This document shows, piece after piece, positions 9,545 through 18,699 of a stretch of 64,000 nucleotides of DNA. The stretch is taken from contig NZ_VRYN01000001.1 of assembly GCF_008124605.1 (NCBI RefSeq), forward strand, positions 148,772-212,771, read 5' to 3'. Position numbers and translations under genes: made by a program. Below the pieces are notes generated by a model. The model saw nothing but the letters and a program-made list of their open reading frames with translations. It searched no databases and was not told where the DNA came from. Within the stretch, counting starts at the first letter, position 1. Each line of letters opens with the position of its first letter. The DNA comes from Halobacterium salinarum DSM 3754 (GTDB taxonomy: Archaea; Halobacteriota; Halobacteria; Halobacteriales; Halobacteriaceae).

Positions 9545-9578
9545 CGGGGTTTTCCTGCCTCCGGCGTCCAGGCCGCGT

Positions 9579-9947
9579 ATGAGCAGCCGAAACACCTTGG
9601 AGTTCGCGGTCGGCGTGGTGGTGGCGGGCGTGGTCGCGGGGGCGCTGTCGGTGCGCTTGCGGACGGCGTCCGCGCTCGTGCTCGGGCTCGCCGCGGCCAT
9701 GCCGTCGCTCGCACGAACGAGCACGCACCTCGACCGAGCGGCCTACGAGGCGGGCGCGTCGAGCCGCCGCCAGATCATCGACGGCGCGCTGGCGGCCACC
9801 AGCACAGCCGTCGCCGGGGTCGCGAGCGGGTACGCCGCGCTCGCGGTGGCGGACAGCGCCGCGGTGACGATCGCGGCCGCGGCCACCGCCGGCGTGTTCG
9901 CCGGGCAGGCCGTGTTCTACGCGCGAACCCGCCAGTACGTGGCGTAG
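9579..9947 (+). CDS. Small membrane protein, unknown function
   Basis: 122 residues with about four hydrophobic helices (approx. 8-22, 28-42, 65-85, 91-112) separated by short polar turns, ending in YARTRQYVA. The ATG at 9579 was chosen because the upstream frame is Ser/Arg-rich shadow of the GTPase gene. No family is recognised. Its stop is 5 bases from the convergent neighbour. Confidence 0.72.
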   Translation: MSSRNTLEFAVGVVVAGVVAGALSVRLRTASALVLGLAAAMPSLARTSTHLDRAAYEAGASSRRQIIDGALAATSTAVAGVASGYAALAVADSAAVTIAAAATAGVFAGQAVFYARTRQYVA

Positions 9948-9952
9948 CGCGC

Positions 9953-10444
9953 TCACGCCCGCCGATAACAGGGGGTGTCGTCGACACGAACCGCCTGCCC
10001 GAACAGCGCCGCCCAGTCGAGGCGGCGGCGCACGCGACCGGTCCAGAACGCCTGCCAGTTGTCGCGTTTCGCGCGCTCCCAGGGCGGGACCTGCTCGCGC
10101 ACGGCGTCGAAAACGTCGCGTGGCTGTGCCGGCGTGTCGTCGAGCGCGTCCACGACGTCGCCGCCGAGGAAGACGTTCTCGCGGAACCCGGCGGCGAGCG
10201 CCTCGCGGTCGTCGACGCCGACGTCGCCGCGGCGGGCGTATCCGGCGTCGTCGTCGACGAGCACGCCGACCGCGGACAGGAACACCAGCCACGCGGACGC
10301 CGTGCCGCGGTCCTCGACGCCGGCGCGCTCGATGAGGCGGCGACAGCAGTCGTCCTCGGGTTTGGGCACGAGCGGGGTGGCGTCGCGGACGTCCCCCACA
10401 GCCGCCAGCGAGGACGGTGCCGGCGGAACAGGCTTTCGCTGCAT
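9953..10444 (-). CDS. Conserved haloarchaeal protein, unknown function
   Basis: 163 residues, helical and acidic, rich in Asp and Arg. A central segment (ASAWLVFLSAVGVLVDDDAGY) could be a buried helix. The C-terminal WERAKRDNWQAFWTGRVRRRLDW is Trp-rich and amphipathic. No motif identifies a function. The start MQRKPVPPAP at 10444 removes a basic shadow extension. Divergent from crtB. Confidence 0.68.
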   Translation of the reverse strand: MQRKPVPPAPSSLAAVGDVRDATPLVPKPEDDCCRRLIERAGVEDRGTASAWLVFLSAVGVLVDDDAGYARRGDVGVDDREALAAGFRENVFLGGDVVDALDDTPAQPRDVFDAVREQVPPWERAKRDNWQAFWTGRVRRRLDWAALFGQAVRVDDTPCYRRA

Positions 10445-10592
10445 GCGCGGATGTCGGTGTTGCGTTGCCTTCAGTCGTTTGGAGGCGGACGACCGGGCAG
10501 CTTGCACCGTGTTTTTTCTTCTCTCAACGCATACGCACGTGCAATGACGACGGGGCGCGCCAGCAGCCCGCGTGCCGCGGGGAGTCCGCTAC

Positions 10593-11561
10593 ATGGTCGA
10601 GAAAACACACATCACGACGAGTAAGGCGATACAGCGCCGCACCGGGAAGACGTTCCACCTCGCGACGCGGTTGCTTCCCACGCGGGTGCGCCACGCCACG
10701 TACGTCCTCTACGCGTTCTTCCGCGTGGCCGACGACGTGGTCGACACGACCGCGGATCGCGATCCGGGCGTGCAACGCGAGGAGCTGGAGGGGATCCGGG
10801 CGGCCGCACTGGGGGCCCGCGACCCCGAGTCGGTCGCCGCCGACACCGAGGTGCTGGCTGCGTTCCGGGAGCTGGCCACCCGCCACGGCATCAGCGACGA
10901 GGACATCCACACGTTCATCGACGCGATGCAGGCCGACCTGGAGAAGACGCGCTACGAGTCACACGCCGAACTCGAGGAGTACATGCGGGGGTCGGCCGTC
11001 GCGGTCGGCTACATGATGATGGACGTCATGGAGGTCGCGGAGCCGGAGACGGCGGCTCCCCACGCCGCGGCGCTCGCGGAGGCGTTCCAGCTGTCGAACT
11101 TCCTGCGGGATGTCGCCGAGGACGTCCACGAGTACGACCGCGTCTATCTCCCCGCGGAGTCGCGGGCCGACCACGGCGTGACCGTCGAGCAGCTCCGCGC
11201 ACGCACGGTGGATGCGGGGTTCCGGGAGGCGATGCGGGAAGAGCTGGCGTACACCGAGCGCAAATACCGGACGGGCGTCGCCGGCATCGAATACCTCCCC
11301 GAGGACTGCCAGTTCGCGGTGTTGGTGTCGGCCGTGTTGTACGCCGACCACCACCGGGCCATCCGGGAGCGGGACTGCGACGTGCTCACTGCGACGCCGT
11401 CGCTGTCGACGCCGCGGAAGCTCTGGCTGGTGGCGAAAACGCGGGCGTTGTGGGCGTTGAACTCCAGCCCGGAGGCGGTGTTCTATCGGGCGACGGGACT
11501 GGCGGAAACCGGCGATAGCCGCCGCCGCCACGGCGATCCGCAGCCGACGCCGTCACGGTAG
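10593..11561 (+). CDS. crtB: Phytoene synthase
   Basis: Condenses two geranylgeranyl diphosphates to phytoene, the first committed step to C40 carotenoids. The 322-residue squalene/phytoene synthase fold carries both Asp-rich Mg-binding motifs: DDVVD at 47-51 and DVAED at 173-177, the latter followed by the substrate-site segment YDRVYLPAE. The ATG at 10593 (MVEKTHITTSKAI) is the natural family start. It converges on cruF with only 7 bases between stops, so the crtI-lyeJ-cruF operon and crtB form one pathway block. Confidence 0.96.
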   Translation: MVEKTHITTSKAIQRRTGKTFHLATRLLPTRVRHATYVLYAFFRVADDVVDTTADRDPGVQREELEGIRAAALGARDPESVAADTEVLAAFRELATRHGISDEDIHTFIDAMQADLEKTRYESHAELEEYMRGSAVAVGYMMMDVMEVAEPETAAPHAAALAEAFQLSNFLRDVAEDVHEYDRVYLPAESRADHGVTVEQLRARTVDAGFREAMREELAYTERKYRTGVAGIEYLPEDCQFAVLVSAVLYADHHRAIRERDCDVLTATPSLSTPRKLWLVAKTRALWALNSSPEAVFYRATGLAETGDSRRRHGDPQPTPSR

Positions 11562-11568
11562 CGCGGGG

Positions 11569-12408
11569 CTACTGCCGCGTGCCGGGGCCGCGATCACGCA
11601 GCACGGCGAAGTCGAAGCGGTCGGTTTGCAGCAAGCCGACGCCCAGAGCGGCCGCGGCGGCCGCGGGGAGGAGGTTGCCGAACGCGAGGTTCACCGTCCC
11701 CCAGAGGATGACGAAGCTCACGAGGTCGTCGAGGAGGTACTCGCAGTCCGCGACCCGCGCCTGGATGCCCGCCCGCGAGAACCCCCAGTCGAGCAGGCTC
11801 ACGGAGACGACCGCCGACAGCACCCAGCCCGCGTAGTTCGACAGCGGCACGCCGTAGTACGGGCCGCCGGCGAAGTACCGCCAGAACCCGAGGCCGACGG
11901 CCGCCGGGTCGAGGACGACGTCCATCCAGACGACGGTGGCGGCGACGGCGGCCAGCCGCAGCAGCCGGTTGCGGGCGCGCGGCCCCAACAGCAACACGAC
12001 GAGCAGGTAGCTGTTGACGACCAGTGGGAAGAAAAACACCGGCAGCCCCAGTGGCACCTTCCCGGCGAGCATCGGCCCGAGTTCGATGCGGTACGCGAAC
12101 TCCCCGTACGGCCAGCCGGCGGTGACGCCGAGCAGTTCGATGCCGAAGGCGTAGGCGGTGAGCACCGCCACCGCGACGGCGGCGCGCCGGTCAACGAGCG
12201 GGGCCAGCCCGGCGACCAACGGCAGCCGCATCACGACGGTGCCGAACAGGATGAAGTAGGGGTTGAACGAGAGCGCGGGCGGCAGCCACCCCCAGGCGGA
12301 GGCGAGCAGCGTCACCGCGCCGACAACGGGGAACACCACGGCGATCTCGAAGCGGTAGGCGGCGACCAGTTCGTGGAGGCGGGCCTCGACGCGGGCGCGA
12401 TCAGCCAT
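11569..12408 (-). CDS. cruF: Bisanhydrobacterioruberin hydratase CruF
   Basis: Polytopic membrane enzyme of 279 residues and about seven hydrophobic helices. It adds water across the terminal double bonds in the last step to C50 bacterioruberin. Family features include GVTAGWPYGEFAYRIELGP, VDVVLDPAA-like polar residues within a helix (WMDVVLDPAAVGLGFW) and PYYGVPLSNYAGW. It is the last gene of crtI-lyeJ-cruF, and its start overlaps the lyeJ end by 8 bases. Confidence 0.9.
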   Translation of the reverse strand: MADRARVEARLHELVAAYRFEIAVVFPVVGAVTLLASAWGWLPPALSFNPYFILFGTVVMRLPLVAGLAPLVDRRAAVAVAVLTAYAFGIELLGVTAGWPYGEFAYRIELGPMLAGKVPLGLPVFFFPLVVNSYLLVVLLLGPRARNRLLRLAAVAATVVWMDVVLDPAAVGLGFWRYFAGGPYYGVPLSNYAGWVLSAVVSVSLLDWGFSRAGIQARVADCEYLLDDLVSFVILWGTVNLAFGNLLPAAAAAALGVGLLQTDRFDFAVLRDRGPGTRQ

Positions 12409-13228
12409 GCACGACCCCCCAGAGTCCGCCCAGCGTGAACACCATGCCGACGAGCGTGTTCACCGCGGGATACCACCAGTACGCGCGCCCGACGGCCACC
12501 TGGAGGCGGCGAATCCCGAACACCAACACCGGGTACGCCAGCAACAACAGCCCGAACCGGACGTCGACGAGCGCGAAGACGGCGGCCGACAGCAGCCAGA
12601 TGCCCGCGCAGTACGCCAGCGCGCGGTCCGCGCCCAGCGCGGTCGCAGTGGTCTGGATGCCGGCGGCGCGGTCCGGCTCGATGTCGGGGATGGCCGAGAA
12701 CGTGTGCATCCCCATCGCCCACAGCCAGCCGCCCGCGACCGCCAGCAGCGGCGGGTGGGTGCCGGAGACGCCGGCGTAGGCGGCCGCGGCCGGCAGCACG
12801 TAGAGGCCGTTTGACAGCGAGTCCAACACCGGCGTGGTTTTGAACCGCAGCGGGGGTGCGCTGTACTCCGTCGCCAACACGAACCACGCAGCCAGGTACG
12901 GCCACGCCTCGGCCGGCAGCGGGGCGGCGACGAACCCCAGGAACACCCCGCAGACGGCGACGATGACCGCGACTGCGGCCCCGCCCCGGTAGCGCGACTC
13001 CCGGCCGTCCTTTTTCGGGTTCGTCTCGTCGACGTCGCGGTCGAAGACGTCGTTGATGCCGTAGAGGTAGATGTTCGCGGGCAACAGGAAGTAGCTGAAC
13101 AGCACCACCGCGGGCGCGCTGAACAGCTCCCCGACGGTGGTCGCGCCGTAGGACACGCCGACCAAGACGGGGCCGGCGAGGTACAGCCAGAACCGCGGCC
13201 GGGACAACACGAACAGATACCGGAACAT
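12401..13228 (-). CDS. lyeJ: Lycopene elongase/1,2-hydratase (UbiA-type prenyltransferase)
   Basis: Adds C5 isoprenyl units to lycopene on the way from C40 to C50 carotenoids. The 275-residue UbiA-superfamily membrane protein has the first Asp-rich motif NDVFDRDVDETNPKKD at 59-74 and a second at IPDIEPDRAAGIQT, with about eight or nine hydrophobic helices. It lies 6 bases downstream of crtI and overlaps cruF by 8 bases. In Halobacterium salinarum this enzyme is inhibited by bacterio-opsin to divert lycopene to retinal, but that control is not visible here. Confidence 0.93.
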   Translation of the reverse strand: MFRYLFVLSRPRFWLYLAGPVLVGVSYGATTVGELFSAPAVVLFSYFLLPANIYLYGINDVFDRDVDETNPKKDGRESRYRGGAAVAVIVAVCGVFLGFVAAPLPAEAWPYLAAWFVLATEYSAPPLRFKTTPVLDSLSNGLYVLPAAAAYAGVSGTHPPLLAVAGGWLWAMGMHTFSAIPDIEPDRAAGIQTTATALGADRALAYCAGIWLLSAAVFALVDVRFGLLLLAYPVLVFGIRRLQVAVGRAYWWYPAVNTLVGMVFTLGGLWGVVHG

Positions 13229-13234
13229 GGTGTG

Positions 13235-14773
13235 TCAGCGCGCGTCGGCGAGCACGTTGTTGGCGGTCACTTCGCCGCTGATCAGACACATCGGGACGCC
13301 GATACCGGGGGTCGTGTTCGCGCCCGTGAAGTAGAGGCCGTCAAGGGCGGTCGACCGGTGTGGCGGGCGGAACAGCGCGGTCTGTCGCAGCGTGTGCGCC
13401 AGCCCGAGCGCGGTGCCCTGGTGGCTGTTGTACCGGTCGGCGAACTCCGAAACCGAGAACCGCTCCTCGACGACGATGCGGTCCCGCAGATCGACGCCCG
13501 TGTTCTCGGCGATGTCGTCGAGCACGAGGTCGCGGTAGGACTCACGGACGGCCGGGGTGTCGTCCAGCCCCGGGGCGACGGGAACGAGCGCGAAGAGGTT
13601 GCTGTGCCCGTCGGGCGCAACGGTGTCGTCGGTCTTCGAGGGCACGCAGAGGTAGTACGCGGGGTCGTCGGGCCACGCGGGGTCGTCGAAGATCTGCGCG
13701 AAATGCGTGTCCCAGTCGGACGGCAACACGAGGGTGTGGTGGGCGAGTGGCTCCACGTCGCCCTCGACGCCGAGGTACAGCAGGAACGCCGACGGCGCGT
13801 ACGTCCGGGCGTCCCAGTAGTCGGCGTCGTACTGGCGCTTTTGCGCGGGGAGCAACGCCTGTTCGGTGTGGGCGTAGTCGGCGTCGGAGACGACGACGTC
13901 CGCGAGCACGGCGTCACCGGGTTCGGTGTCCAGCTTGAAGCCCCCCCGGCGGCCCTTGATCGCCGACACCGGGTGGCCGGTGCGGAACTCGACGCCGAGT
14001 TCGCGCGCGAGGGCCGTGATCCCGTCGACGACACCCCCCATGCCGCCCTCCGGATAGTAGACGCCGAGCCCGAAGTCCACGTGGCTCATGAGGTTGTAGA
14101 GCGCCGGCGTGGTGTCCGGGGAGCCGCCGAGGAACACCAGCGTGTACTGCATCACCTGCTGGAGCTTCGGGTGGTCGAAGTACTGCTCGACGTGGTCCTG
14201 CATCGACCCCAGCAGCGTGAGGCCGCGGGCGTACTCCGCGAGCTTCGGGTCCATCCAGTCCCGGACCCGGGGGCGGTCGGTCTTCACGAAGTGCTCCATG
14301 CCGACCTCGTAGTTCTCCTTGGCCTGCGCGAGGTAGTCGTCGAGCACGTCCCCAGCGCCCGGCTCGTAGGCGTCGAACACCTGCTTGACCTGCTCGCGGT
14401 CGGGCGTCACGTCGATGGTGTCGCCGTCGGTGTCCACGTTCAGGCCGGGGGCGTCCCGGCCCGGCCGCCGCCCCTCGTTGTCCTTGAAGAAGATGCGGTA
14501 GTGGGGGTCGAGGCGCGTCAACCCGTAGTAGTCGCTGGGGTGGCTGTCGAACGACGCGAAGAACTCCTCGAAGACGTCCGGCATCAGATACCACGACGGC
14601 CCCATGTCGAACCGGAACCCGTCGCGTTCCAGGGTGCTCGCACGGCCGCCGATCTGGTCGGTTTTCTCCACGACGGTCACGTCCGCGCCGGCGTCGGCGA
14701 GATAGCAGGCCGTCGAGAGCCCCCCGAAGCCGGCACCGATGACCGCCACCGATGTCCCCGCGAGTTCGTCCAT
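13235..14773 (-). CDS. crtI: Phytoene desaturase
   Basis: FAD-dependent CrtI-type desaturase of 512 residues, converting phytoene towards lycopene. It has the N-terminal dinucleotide-binding motif VIGAGFGGLS (11-20), the CrtI signature GFRFDMGPSWYLMPDVFEE, and the C-terminal FAD motif ANTTPGIGVPMCLISGE. The ATG at 14773 begins MDELAGTSVAVIG; the longer open frame upstream belongs to shadow sequence over mch. First gene of the crtI-lyeJ-cruF operon. Confidence 0.95.
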   Translation of the reverse strand: MDELAGTSVAVIGAGFGGLSTACYLADAGADVTVVEKTDQIGGRASTLERDGFRFDMGPSWYLMPDVFEEFFASFDSHPSDYYGLTRLDPHYRIFFKDNEGRRPGRDAPGLNVDTDGDTIDVTPDREQVKQVFDAYEPGAGDVLDDYLAQAKENYEVGMEHFVKTDRPRVRDWMDPKLAEYARGLTLLGSMQDHVEQYFDHPKLQQVMQYTLVFLGGSPDTTPALYNLMSHVDFGLGVYYPEGGMGGVVDGITALARELGVEFRTGHPVSAIKGRRGGFKLDTEPGDAVLADVVVSDADYAHTEQALLPAQKRQYDADYWDARTYAPSAFLLYLGVEGDVEPLAHHTLVLPSDWDTHFAQIFDDPAWPDDPAYYLCVPSKTDDTVAPDGHSNLFALVPVAPGLDDTPAVRESYRDLVLDDIAENTGVDLRDRIVVEERFSVSEFADRYNSHQGTALGLAHTLRQTALFRPPHRSTALDGLYFTGANTTPGIGVPMCLISGEVTANNVLADAR

Positions 14774-14819
14774 GGCAGTGCCGTGGGCCGGACGCCAGAT
14801 AAAACGCCGCCTTCCGGCG

Positions 14820-15755
14820 TTACGACAGCCCGAACCCGTCGGCGAGCACGTCCTCGCGAACGGTGCCGAACGCGTGGGTGGGGCCGCCGACGACGTCGAC
14901 GGTGAGCTGGGCGGGACCGAACACGCCGTTGTCCACGTCGCCCGCATCCCAGTCGTCGGTGCCGACGACCTCCGCGAACGGGTCGTCGTAGCGGGCCGCC
15001 GCCGAGGACACCACCGCGTCGAAGGCGTCGAAGTCCTCCGCGACCGTGAGGTGGACTCGGCCCCCGTGGGCGAGGGCGTCGTTGGTGCGGCCGATGGCCG
15101 TCTGTTCGTCGCCGGCGACCGGTGCGACCGGTGCACAGCCCGACGCCGAGAGGACGTCCGTGGGGTCGTAGCCGAGCTCGTAGAGGCGGAACACCGCCAA
15201 CTCGACGGTGCGGGCGGCGGCGGAGACGCTGCCGGCGACGCTGGCCGTGCGGTACGTCGGCAGGAAGACGCTCTCCTCGGTGACGCCCGCCCGGGCGGCG
15301 ACCTCACTGGCGGCGGCCGTCGTCGGGAGGCCGGTGCTCTCCAGGGTCAACACCGCGAACTCGAAGGCGTCGACGTAGTCGATGGCTTGGAACTCGCCCT
15401 CGGTGGCGACGAGCGCGCGGGCCGGCCCGCTGCCCAGCGCCTCGTAGTCATCGACGGCGAGCTCCCAGCCGGCTTTCTGCGCGCCGAGCATCGCCACGGC
15501 GGGCTGGTCGCAGGCGACCTCGACGTGGGGGAACGTCGCGTCGCCGACGGTGTCGACGCGCGTTTGCACAGTCGCCAGCCCCGCGGTCTGCAGCTCCGCC
15601 AACAGCAGCCCGGCCTCCAGGCCGCCGTCGTGCTCCACGCCGAAGTCGATGACCGTCGTGCCGGTGTCCAGCTCGAAGGCACCGATGTCGAGTTCCTCGG
15701 TGAACTCCAAGGCCTCGTCGGCGAGTTCCAGGGCCATCCGGTTGAGACTCTCCAT
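14820..15755 (-). CDS. mch: Methenyltetrahydromethanopterin cyclohydrolase homologue
   Basis: A 311-residue Mch, which interconverts methenyl- and formyl-tetrahydropterin in methanogens. The sequence runs MESLNRMALELADEALEF, VIDFGVEHDGGLEAG and SGCAPVAPVAGDEQTAIGRTNDALAHGG, all typical of the family. Haloarchaea do not make methane, so the substrate is more likely a folate derivative in C1 metabolism; that is inference. It sits 46 bases upstream of crtI on the same strand. Confidence 0.93.
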   Translation of the reverse strand: MESLNRMALELADEALEFTEELDIGAFELDTGTTVIDFGVEHDGGLEAGLLLAELQTAGLATVQTRVDTVGDATFPHVEVACDQPAVAMLGAQKAGWELAVDDYEALGSGPARALVATEGEFQAIDYVDAFEFAVLTLESTGLPTTAAASEVAARAGVTEESVFLPTYRTASVAGSVSAAARTVELAVFRLYELGYDPTDVLSASGCAPVAPVAGDEQTAIGRTNDALAHGGRVHLTVAEDFDAFDAVVSSAAARYDDPFAEVVGTDDWDAGDVDNGVFGPAQLTVDVVGGPTHAFGTVREDVLADGFGLS

Positions 15756-15814
15756 ACCGCGGGGTTTGGCGTCCCGATACAAGAGGGTTCGCAGTAGCGG
15801 CCGGCGCGCGGTGG

Positions 15815-17068
15815 TCACTCGCCGGGCGGCGGCTGGTAGTCCGCGCGGACCGGCGGCCGGAGCACCCACAGCAGCGCCGCCCCGACCAGGAACACGCCGC
15901 CGAGGATGGCGACGGCGTCCACGGCCGAGAACGCGTCGGCGAGCACGCCGCTGGCGAACCGGAACGGCGCACCGACGACCTGCCGCAGCATCGCCACCGC
16001 GGACAGCAGCGTTGCGCGCCCGACGGACGCGACGTTGTCGTTGAGGTAGCGGTTCTGGATGGGGCGCAGCAGCGACCCCCCGCCTTTCAGCGCGAAGAAC
16101 ATGGGGAACACGACCCAGGGAACCAGGCCCGCGAGGACGTACGTCGCGGCGATGGCGGCCGGGACGACGATGAGGGAGGTCCGGACGCCCAACAACCCTT
16201 CGAGGTCGCCGGCGTAATCGCTCGTGACCGCCGAGAGCAGCCGGAACGCGCCGTAGAGGCCGCCAACGAACAGAACGGCGGGCTGCGGGAGGGGGAGTGA
16301 CTGCAGCAGCGGGAGGAACGTCGCCTCGATGGCGTCGCGGGCGATGGGCTGAATCCACATGTCCATCGTCCAGATGGTGCCGCTGATGAGCGAGACGTAG
16401 ACGACGAACCACCGCAGCCGGGGGGTGGTCAGCTGGTCGGTGATGACCGGGAGCGCGTCGGCGACGGACATGCGGTCCTGTTCGACGGCGGCGCTGTCGT
16501 CGTAGGCCTCGTTCTGCGGGAGGCGGAGCACGAACGCGGCCGCGAGCGCGGCGGTCACGATGCCCGCAACGAACGGATACGAGCGGTCCACCGTGTACAG
16601 AACGGCCCCGAGAACGACGCCGACAGCGCCGACGTAGAGTCCGATGGCGCGCCCGCGCCCGCTGATGCGCGTGAACTCGTCGGCGCTGTCGTGCTCCTGG
16701 AGGGTGTCGTAGAGCCACGCGCTGGCGGAGCCGGAGATGAACGTGCCGCCGAACGAGAGCGTGACGAAGGTGAACGTGAACCCGATGAGGTCCGTGGCGA
16801 CGAGGTAGCTGGCGTTCGACACGAGGAGGATGGCGGCACCGACCGCGAGGCTGTTCCGGCGGCCGATGCGGTCGCCGACGTAGCCCGTGGGGACCTCGGA
16901 CGCGACGACGACGATCGACTGGATCGAGGCGATGAGTCCGATCTGGGTGTACGACAGCCCGTTGAACAGCAAGAAGAACGTGTAGATGGCGTAATGGAAG
17001 CCGGGGCGGGCGGTGGCTCTGTAGAGGTAATACCGGCGGATGACCTGTGACTTCGAGAGGCGACTCAT
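15815..17068 (-). CDS. MFS transporter
   Basis: 417-residue membrane protein with 12 predicted helices. The loop 2-3 signature is clear: GYVGDRIGRRNSLAVG, the MFS consensus G-x3-D-R-x-G-R-R. Most similar in layout to drug or metabolite exporters, but no substrate can be read. Last host gene before the tRNA-Gly-bounded element; its start is about 100 bases from the element boundary. Confidence 0.88.
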   Translation of the reverse strand: MSRLSKSQVIRRYYLYRATARPGFHYAIYTFFLLFNGLSYTQIGLIASIQSIVVVASEVPTGYVGDRIGRRNSLAVGAAILLVSNASYLVATDLIGFTFTFVTLSFGGTFISGSASAWLYDTLQEHDSADEFTRISGRGRAIGLYVGAVGVVLGAVLYTVDRSYPFVAGIVTAALAAAFVLRLPQNEAYDDSAAVEQDRMSVADALPVITDQLTTPRLRWFVVYVSLISGTIWTMDMWIQPIARDAIEATFLPLLQSLPLPQPAVLFVGGLYGAFRLLSAVTSDYAGDLEGLLGVRTSLIVVPAAIAATYVLAGLVPWVVFPMFFALKGGGSLLRPIQNRYLNDNVASVGRATLLSAVAMLRQVVGAPFRFASGVLADAFSAVDAVAILGGVFLVGAALLWVLRPPVRADYQPPPGE

Positions 17069-17171
17069 GTCAGCGGGACAGCTATCGGTTCCCGTCGGCG
17101 TTCAAGTATGCTTCGAGACCGAGCGAGCGCACAGCCGACGGCAGGCTATCGGACACAACGACGGTGAGAAA

Positions 17172-17229
17172 TGCGCTGGCTGGGATTTGAACCCAGGTTG
17201 TGACCATGGCAAGGTCACGTGATACCACT
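17172..17229 (-). repeat. Distal attachment-site copy (tRNA-Gly 3' portion)
   Basis: 58 bases match positions 24733-24790, differing at two sites. The differences form one T-stem base pair (G-C in the intact tRNA, T-A here), so pairing is kept. Read on the minus strand and extended to 17242, the sequence almost makes a 71-base tRNA: the acceptor pairs 6 of 7, but the D-stem is broken. It is therefore an attachment scar rather than a working tRNA gene. Confidence 0.9.
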
Positions 17230-17231
17230 CC

Positions 17232-17243
17232 GGCGCAAGCGCC
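17232..17243. repeat. GC dyad inside the left element end
   Basis: GGCGC-AA-GCGCC lies 2 bases inside the distal attachment copy and runs into AGCGCCTGAA (17238-17247). The same 10 bases recur within a similar dyad at the other end (24713-24731). This could be an integrase or accessory-protein binding site. Confidence 0.5.
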
Positions 17244-17400
17244 TGAAAGCGGCATCCTTTGCCGAGTAAGCCAGTTTTCGTCGTCTAATCTACGATAGAG
17301 CCACATCCTCTTATAACCACCTATACGTCGGTTCTTACAAGCGCTAAGAAATCGTATGACATGGCTACAACTTTGTCTTGGAATCCACTACCAGAACTCT

Positions 17401-17778
17401 CTAAATAACGTGTGAGAGACTCCTTACAATACCCATTATACAAAGTACGACCCCGACGCCGAGGAGAAGTCCAGTGATAATGCGGAGTCGGTTCGTACTT
17501 TCACGCTTTCCAAGTAGCTGTGTGAATCCATCTATACCACCCGGAATCAGGAGAATTCCGCCCAGAATAAGAGACGGTTCAGGATTGAGTGGAAGGGACC
17601 ATACCAACGTAACCAGGACGGTAAGAATTCCACTTGTGTACATACCAGTACATCGGGCACACAGTCCGAAGTATCGCCCACGATAGCTCAGTGACCTATC
17701 TGGTCGGGAATGACAGAGCGGATATGGTCGAAGGAACTTATTTGAGAGGCGAAAAACGCTGTCGAGAACTTCAGCCAT
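17401..17778 (-). CDS. DUF2085-type membrane protein
   Basis: 125 residues. The N-terminal half has CHSRPDRSLSYRGRYFGLCARCTGMY, a Cys/His pattern typical of the small DUF2085 membrane proteins. It is followed by three hydrophobic segments and the polar turn GGIDGFTQLLGKRESTNRLR. No activity is known for the family; the conserved cysteines may bind metal. The ATG at 17778 shares one base with the preceding stop (TGATG), so it is translationally coupled. Last gene of the zinc-ribbon operon. Confidence 0.75.
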   Translation of the reverse strand: MAEVLDSVFRLSNKFLRPYPLCHSRPDRSLSYRGRYFGLCARCTGMYTSGILTVLVTLVWSLPLNPEPSLILGGILLIPGGIDGFTQLLGKRESTNRLRIITGLLLGVGVVLCIMGIVRSLSHVI

Positions 17779-18203
17779 CAATCTCCGAGTTCCGTCCCAC
17801 AATCTATGCAGTAGTTATTCGTCTGCTCGTTTTGCCAGCCGCAAGACGAACATATCCTTTTGCGCGAGGAGTTGACGGTTTGTGTATTAGTACTTGATTT
17901 AGAAGCTGAGTCCAGATTATTCAGCCACTCTAACCCAGATTCAGTGAGAATCGCCCAGAGAGGTACTGAAACAAGCCCGCCAAACACCATAAACGAAAGC
18001 CAATTGCTGTAAGGGACAAACAGCATACTGGCAATACCACCAGCGAAGAACGCACCAATCACAATAACCCAAGCAGATACAGTGTTTATCTTCTCATGGA
18101 GAGGACCGTCATCATCATAGCTCGTTTCAATTTTCTCCCCAGTCTCATCCTCCTCTGATGTGATGTCTCCTCCGTCTTTCTTGGAGTTGTTTCTATCACT
18201 CAT
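17778..18203 (-). CDS. Two-helix membrane protein with C-terminal zinc ribbon
   Basis: 141 residues. An acidic N-terminus (about 1-37) is followed by two transmembrane helices (about 43-63 and 68-88) and a linker. It ends in a zinc ribbon, CSSCGWQNEQTNNYCIDCG, with spacing C-x2-C-x10-C-x2-C. The ribbon is closely similar to those of the two upstream proteins. It overlaps the upstream gene by 8 bases and the downstream one by one base. AT-rich codon choice marks it as foreign to this chromosome. Function unknown. Confidence 0.78.
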   Translation of the reverse strand: MSDRNNSKKDGGDITSEEDETGEKIETSYDDDGPLHEKINTVSAWVIVIGAFFAGGIASMLFVPYSNWLSFMVFGGLVSVPLWAILTESGLEWLNNLDSASKSSTNTQTVNSSRKRICSSCGWQNEQTNNYCIDCGTELGD

Positions 18204-18699
18204 TAGATGGTTTCAATTCCTTACCACAGTCGTTACAAAAATTATTTGATTGGAGGTTCTGCCAACCACAATTTTGGCAGATAGCGTTCCGCTTTGATGA
18301 CTTTGAACCACTCTCCTGTTGTTGGCCTGCCACTCCGCCAGATTGCTGTTTAAATTCCTTCATAAACTGAAGGCCAGGTTTGGTCATATGTGCAGAAGCA
18401 ACCAGAGTTATAATAACTCCAAATATAACTGCCCCAATAGTACTGAAACCAGCAAGACCAAAAACACCTGCACCAATAAGTGCAGAAATCAAACCGCTAC
18501 CAAGAATAAATGCATATCTTTTGTAATCCTCCATTTCTTGTATATCCTCCTCCATCTTCTCCCATTTCGAATTATAATATTTTTCTCGGACTTCCTCTAT
18601 TGCGTCTGCCGTCTCCGAGATTCCTCTGTCTGAGTTCCTAATGCGCTCAGCTTCTTCCTCAAACTTTTCTCTGCGGTCTTTATTGGTGTTCTCAGTCAT
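18196..18699 (-). CDS. Coiled-coil membrane protein with C-terminal zinc ribbon
   Basis: 167 residues. A charged helical N-terminus (about 1-58, likely coiled coil: EKFEEEAERIRNSDRG) leads to two transmembrane helices (about 64-108), a polar linker and a zinc ribbon CQNCGWQNLQSNNFCNDCG near the C-terminus. The ATG at 18699 (MTENTNKDRREKF) overlaps the upstream stop region by 8 bases. Same architecture as the next gene downstream, suggesting duplication and divergence within the operon. Confidence 0.78.
   Translation of the reverse strand: MTENTNKDRREKFEEEAERIRNSDRGISETADAIEEVREKYYNSKWEKMEEDIQEMEDYKRYAFILGSGLISALIGAGVFGLAGFSTIGAVIFGVIITLVASAHMTKPGLQFMKEFKQQSGGVAGQQQESGSKSSKRNAICQNCGWQNLQSNNFCNDCGKELKPSNE

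Noticed and set aside
7274..9724. 816-codon minus-strand frame across the HAD and GTPase genes
   Set aside because: Spans two well-supported plus-strand genes and has shadow-type composition.
17172..17242. A second functional tRNA-Gly at the left element end
   Set aside because: The D-stem cannot pair and the acceptor has a mismatch; only the 3' 58 bases match. It is better explained as an attachment copy.
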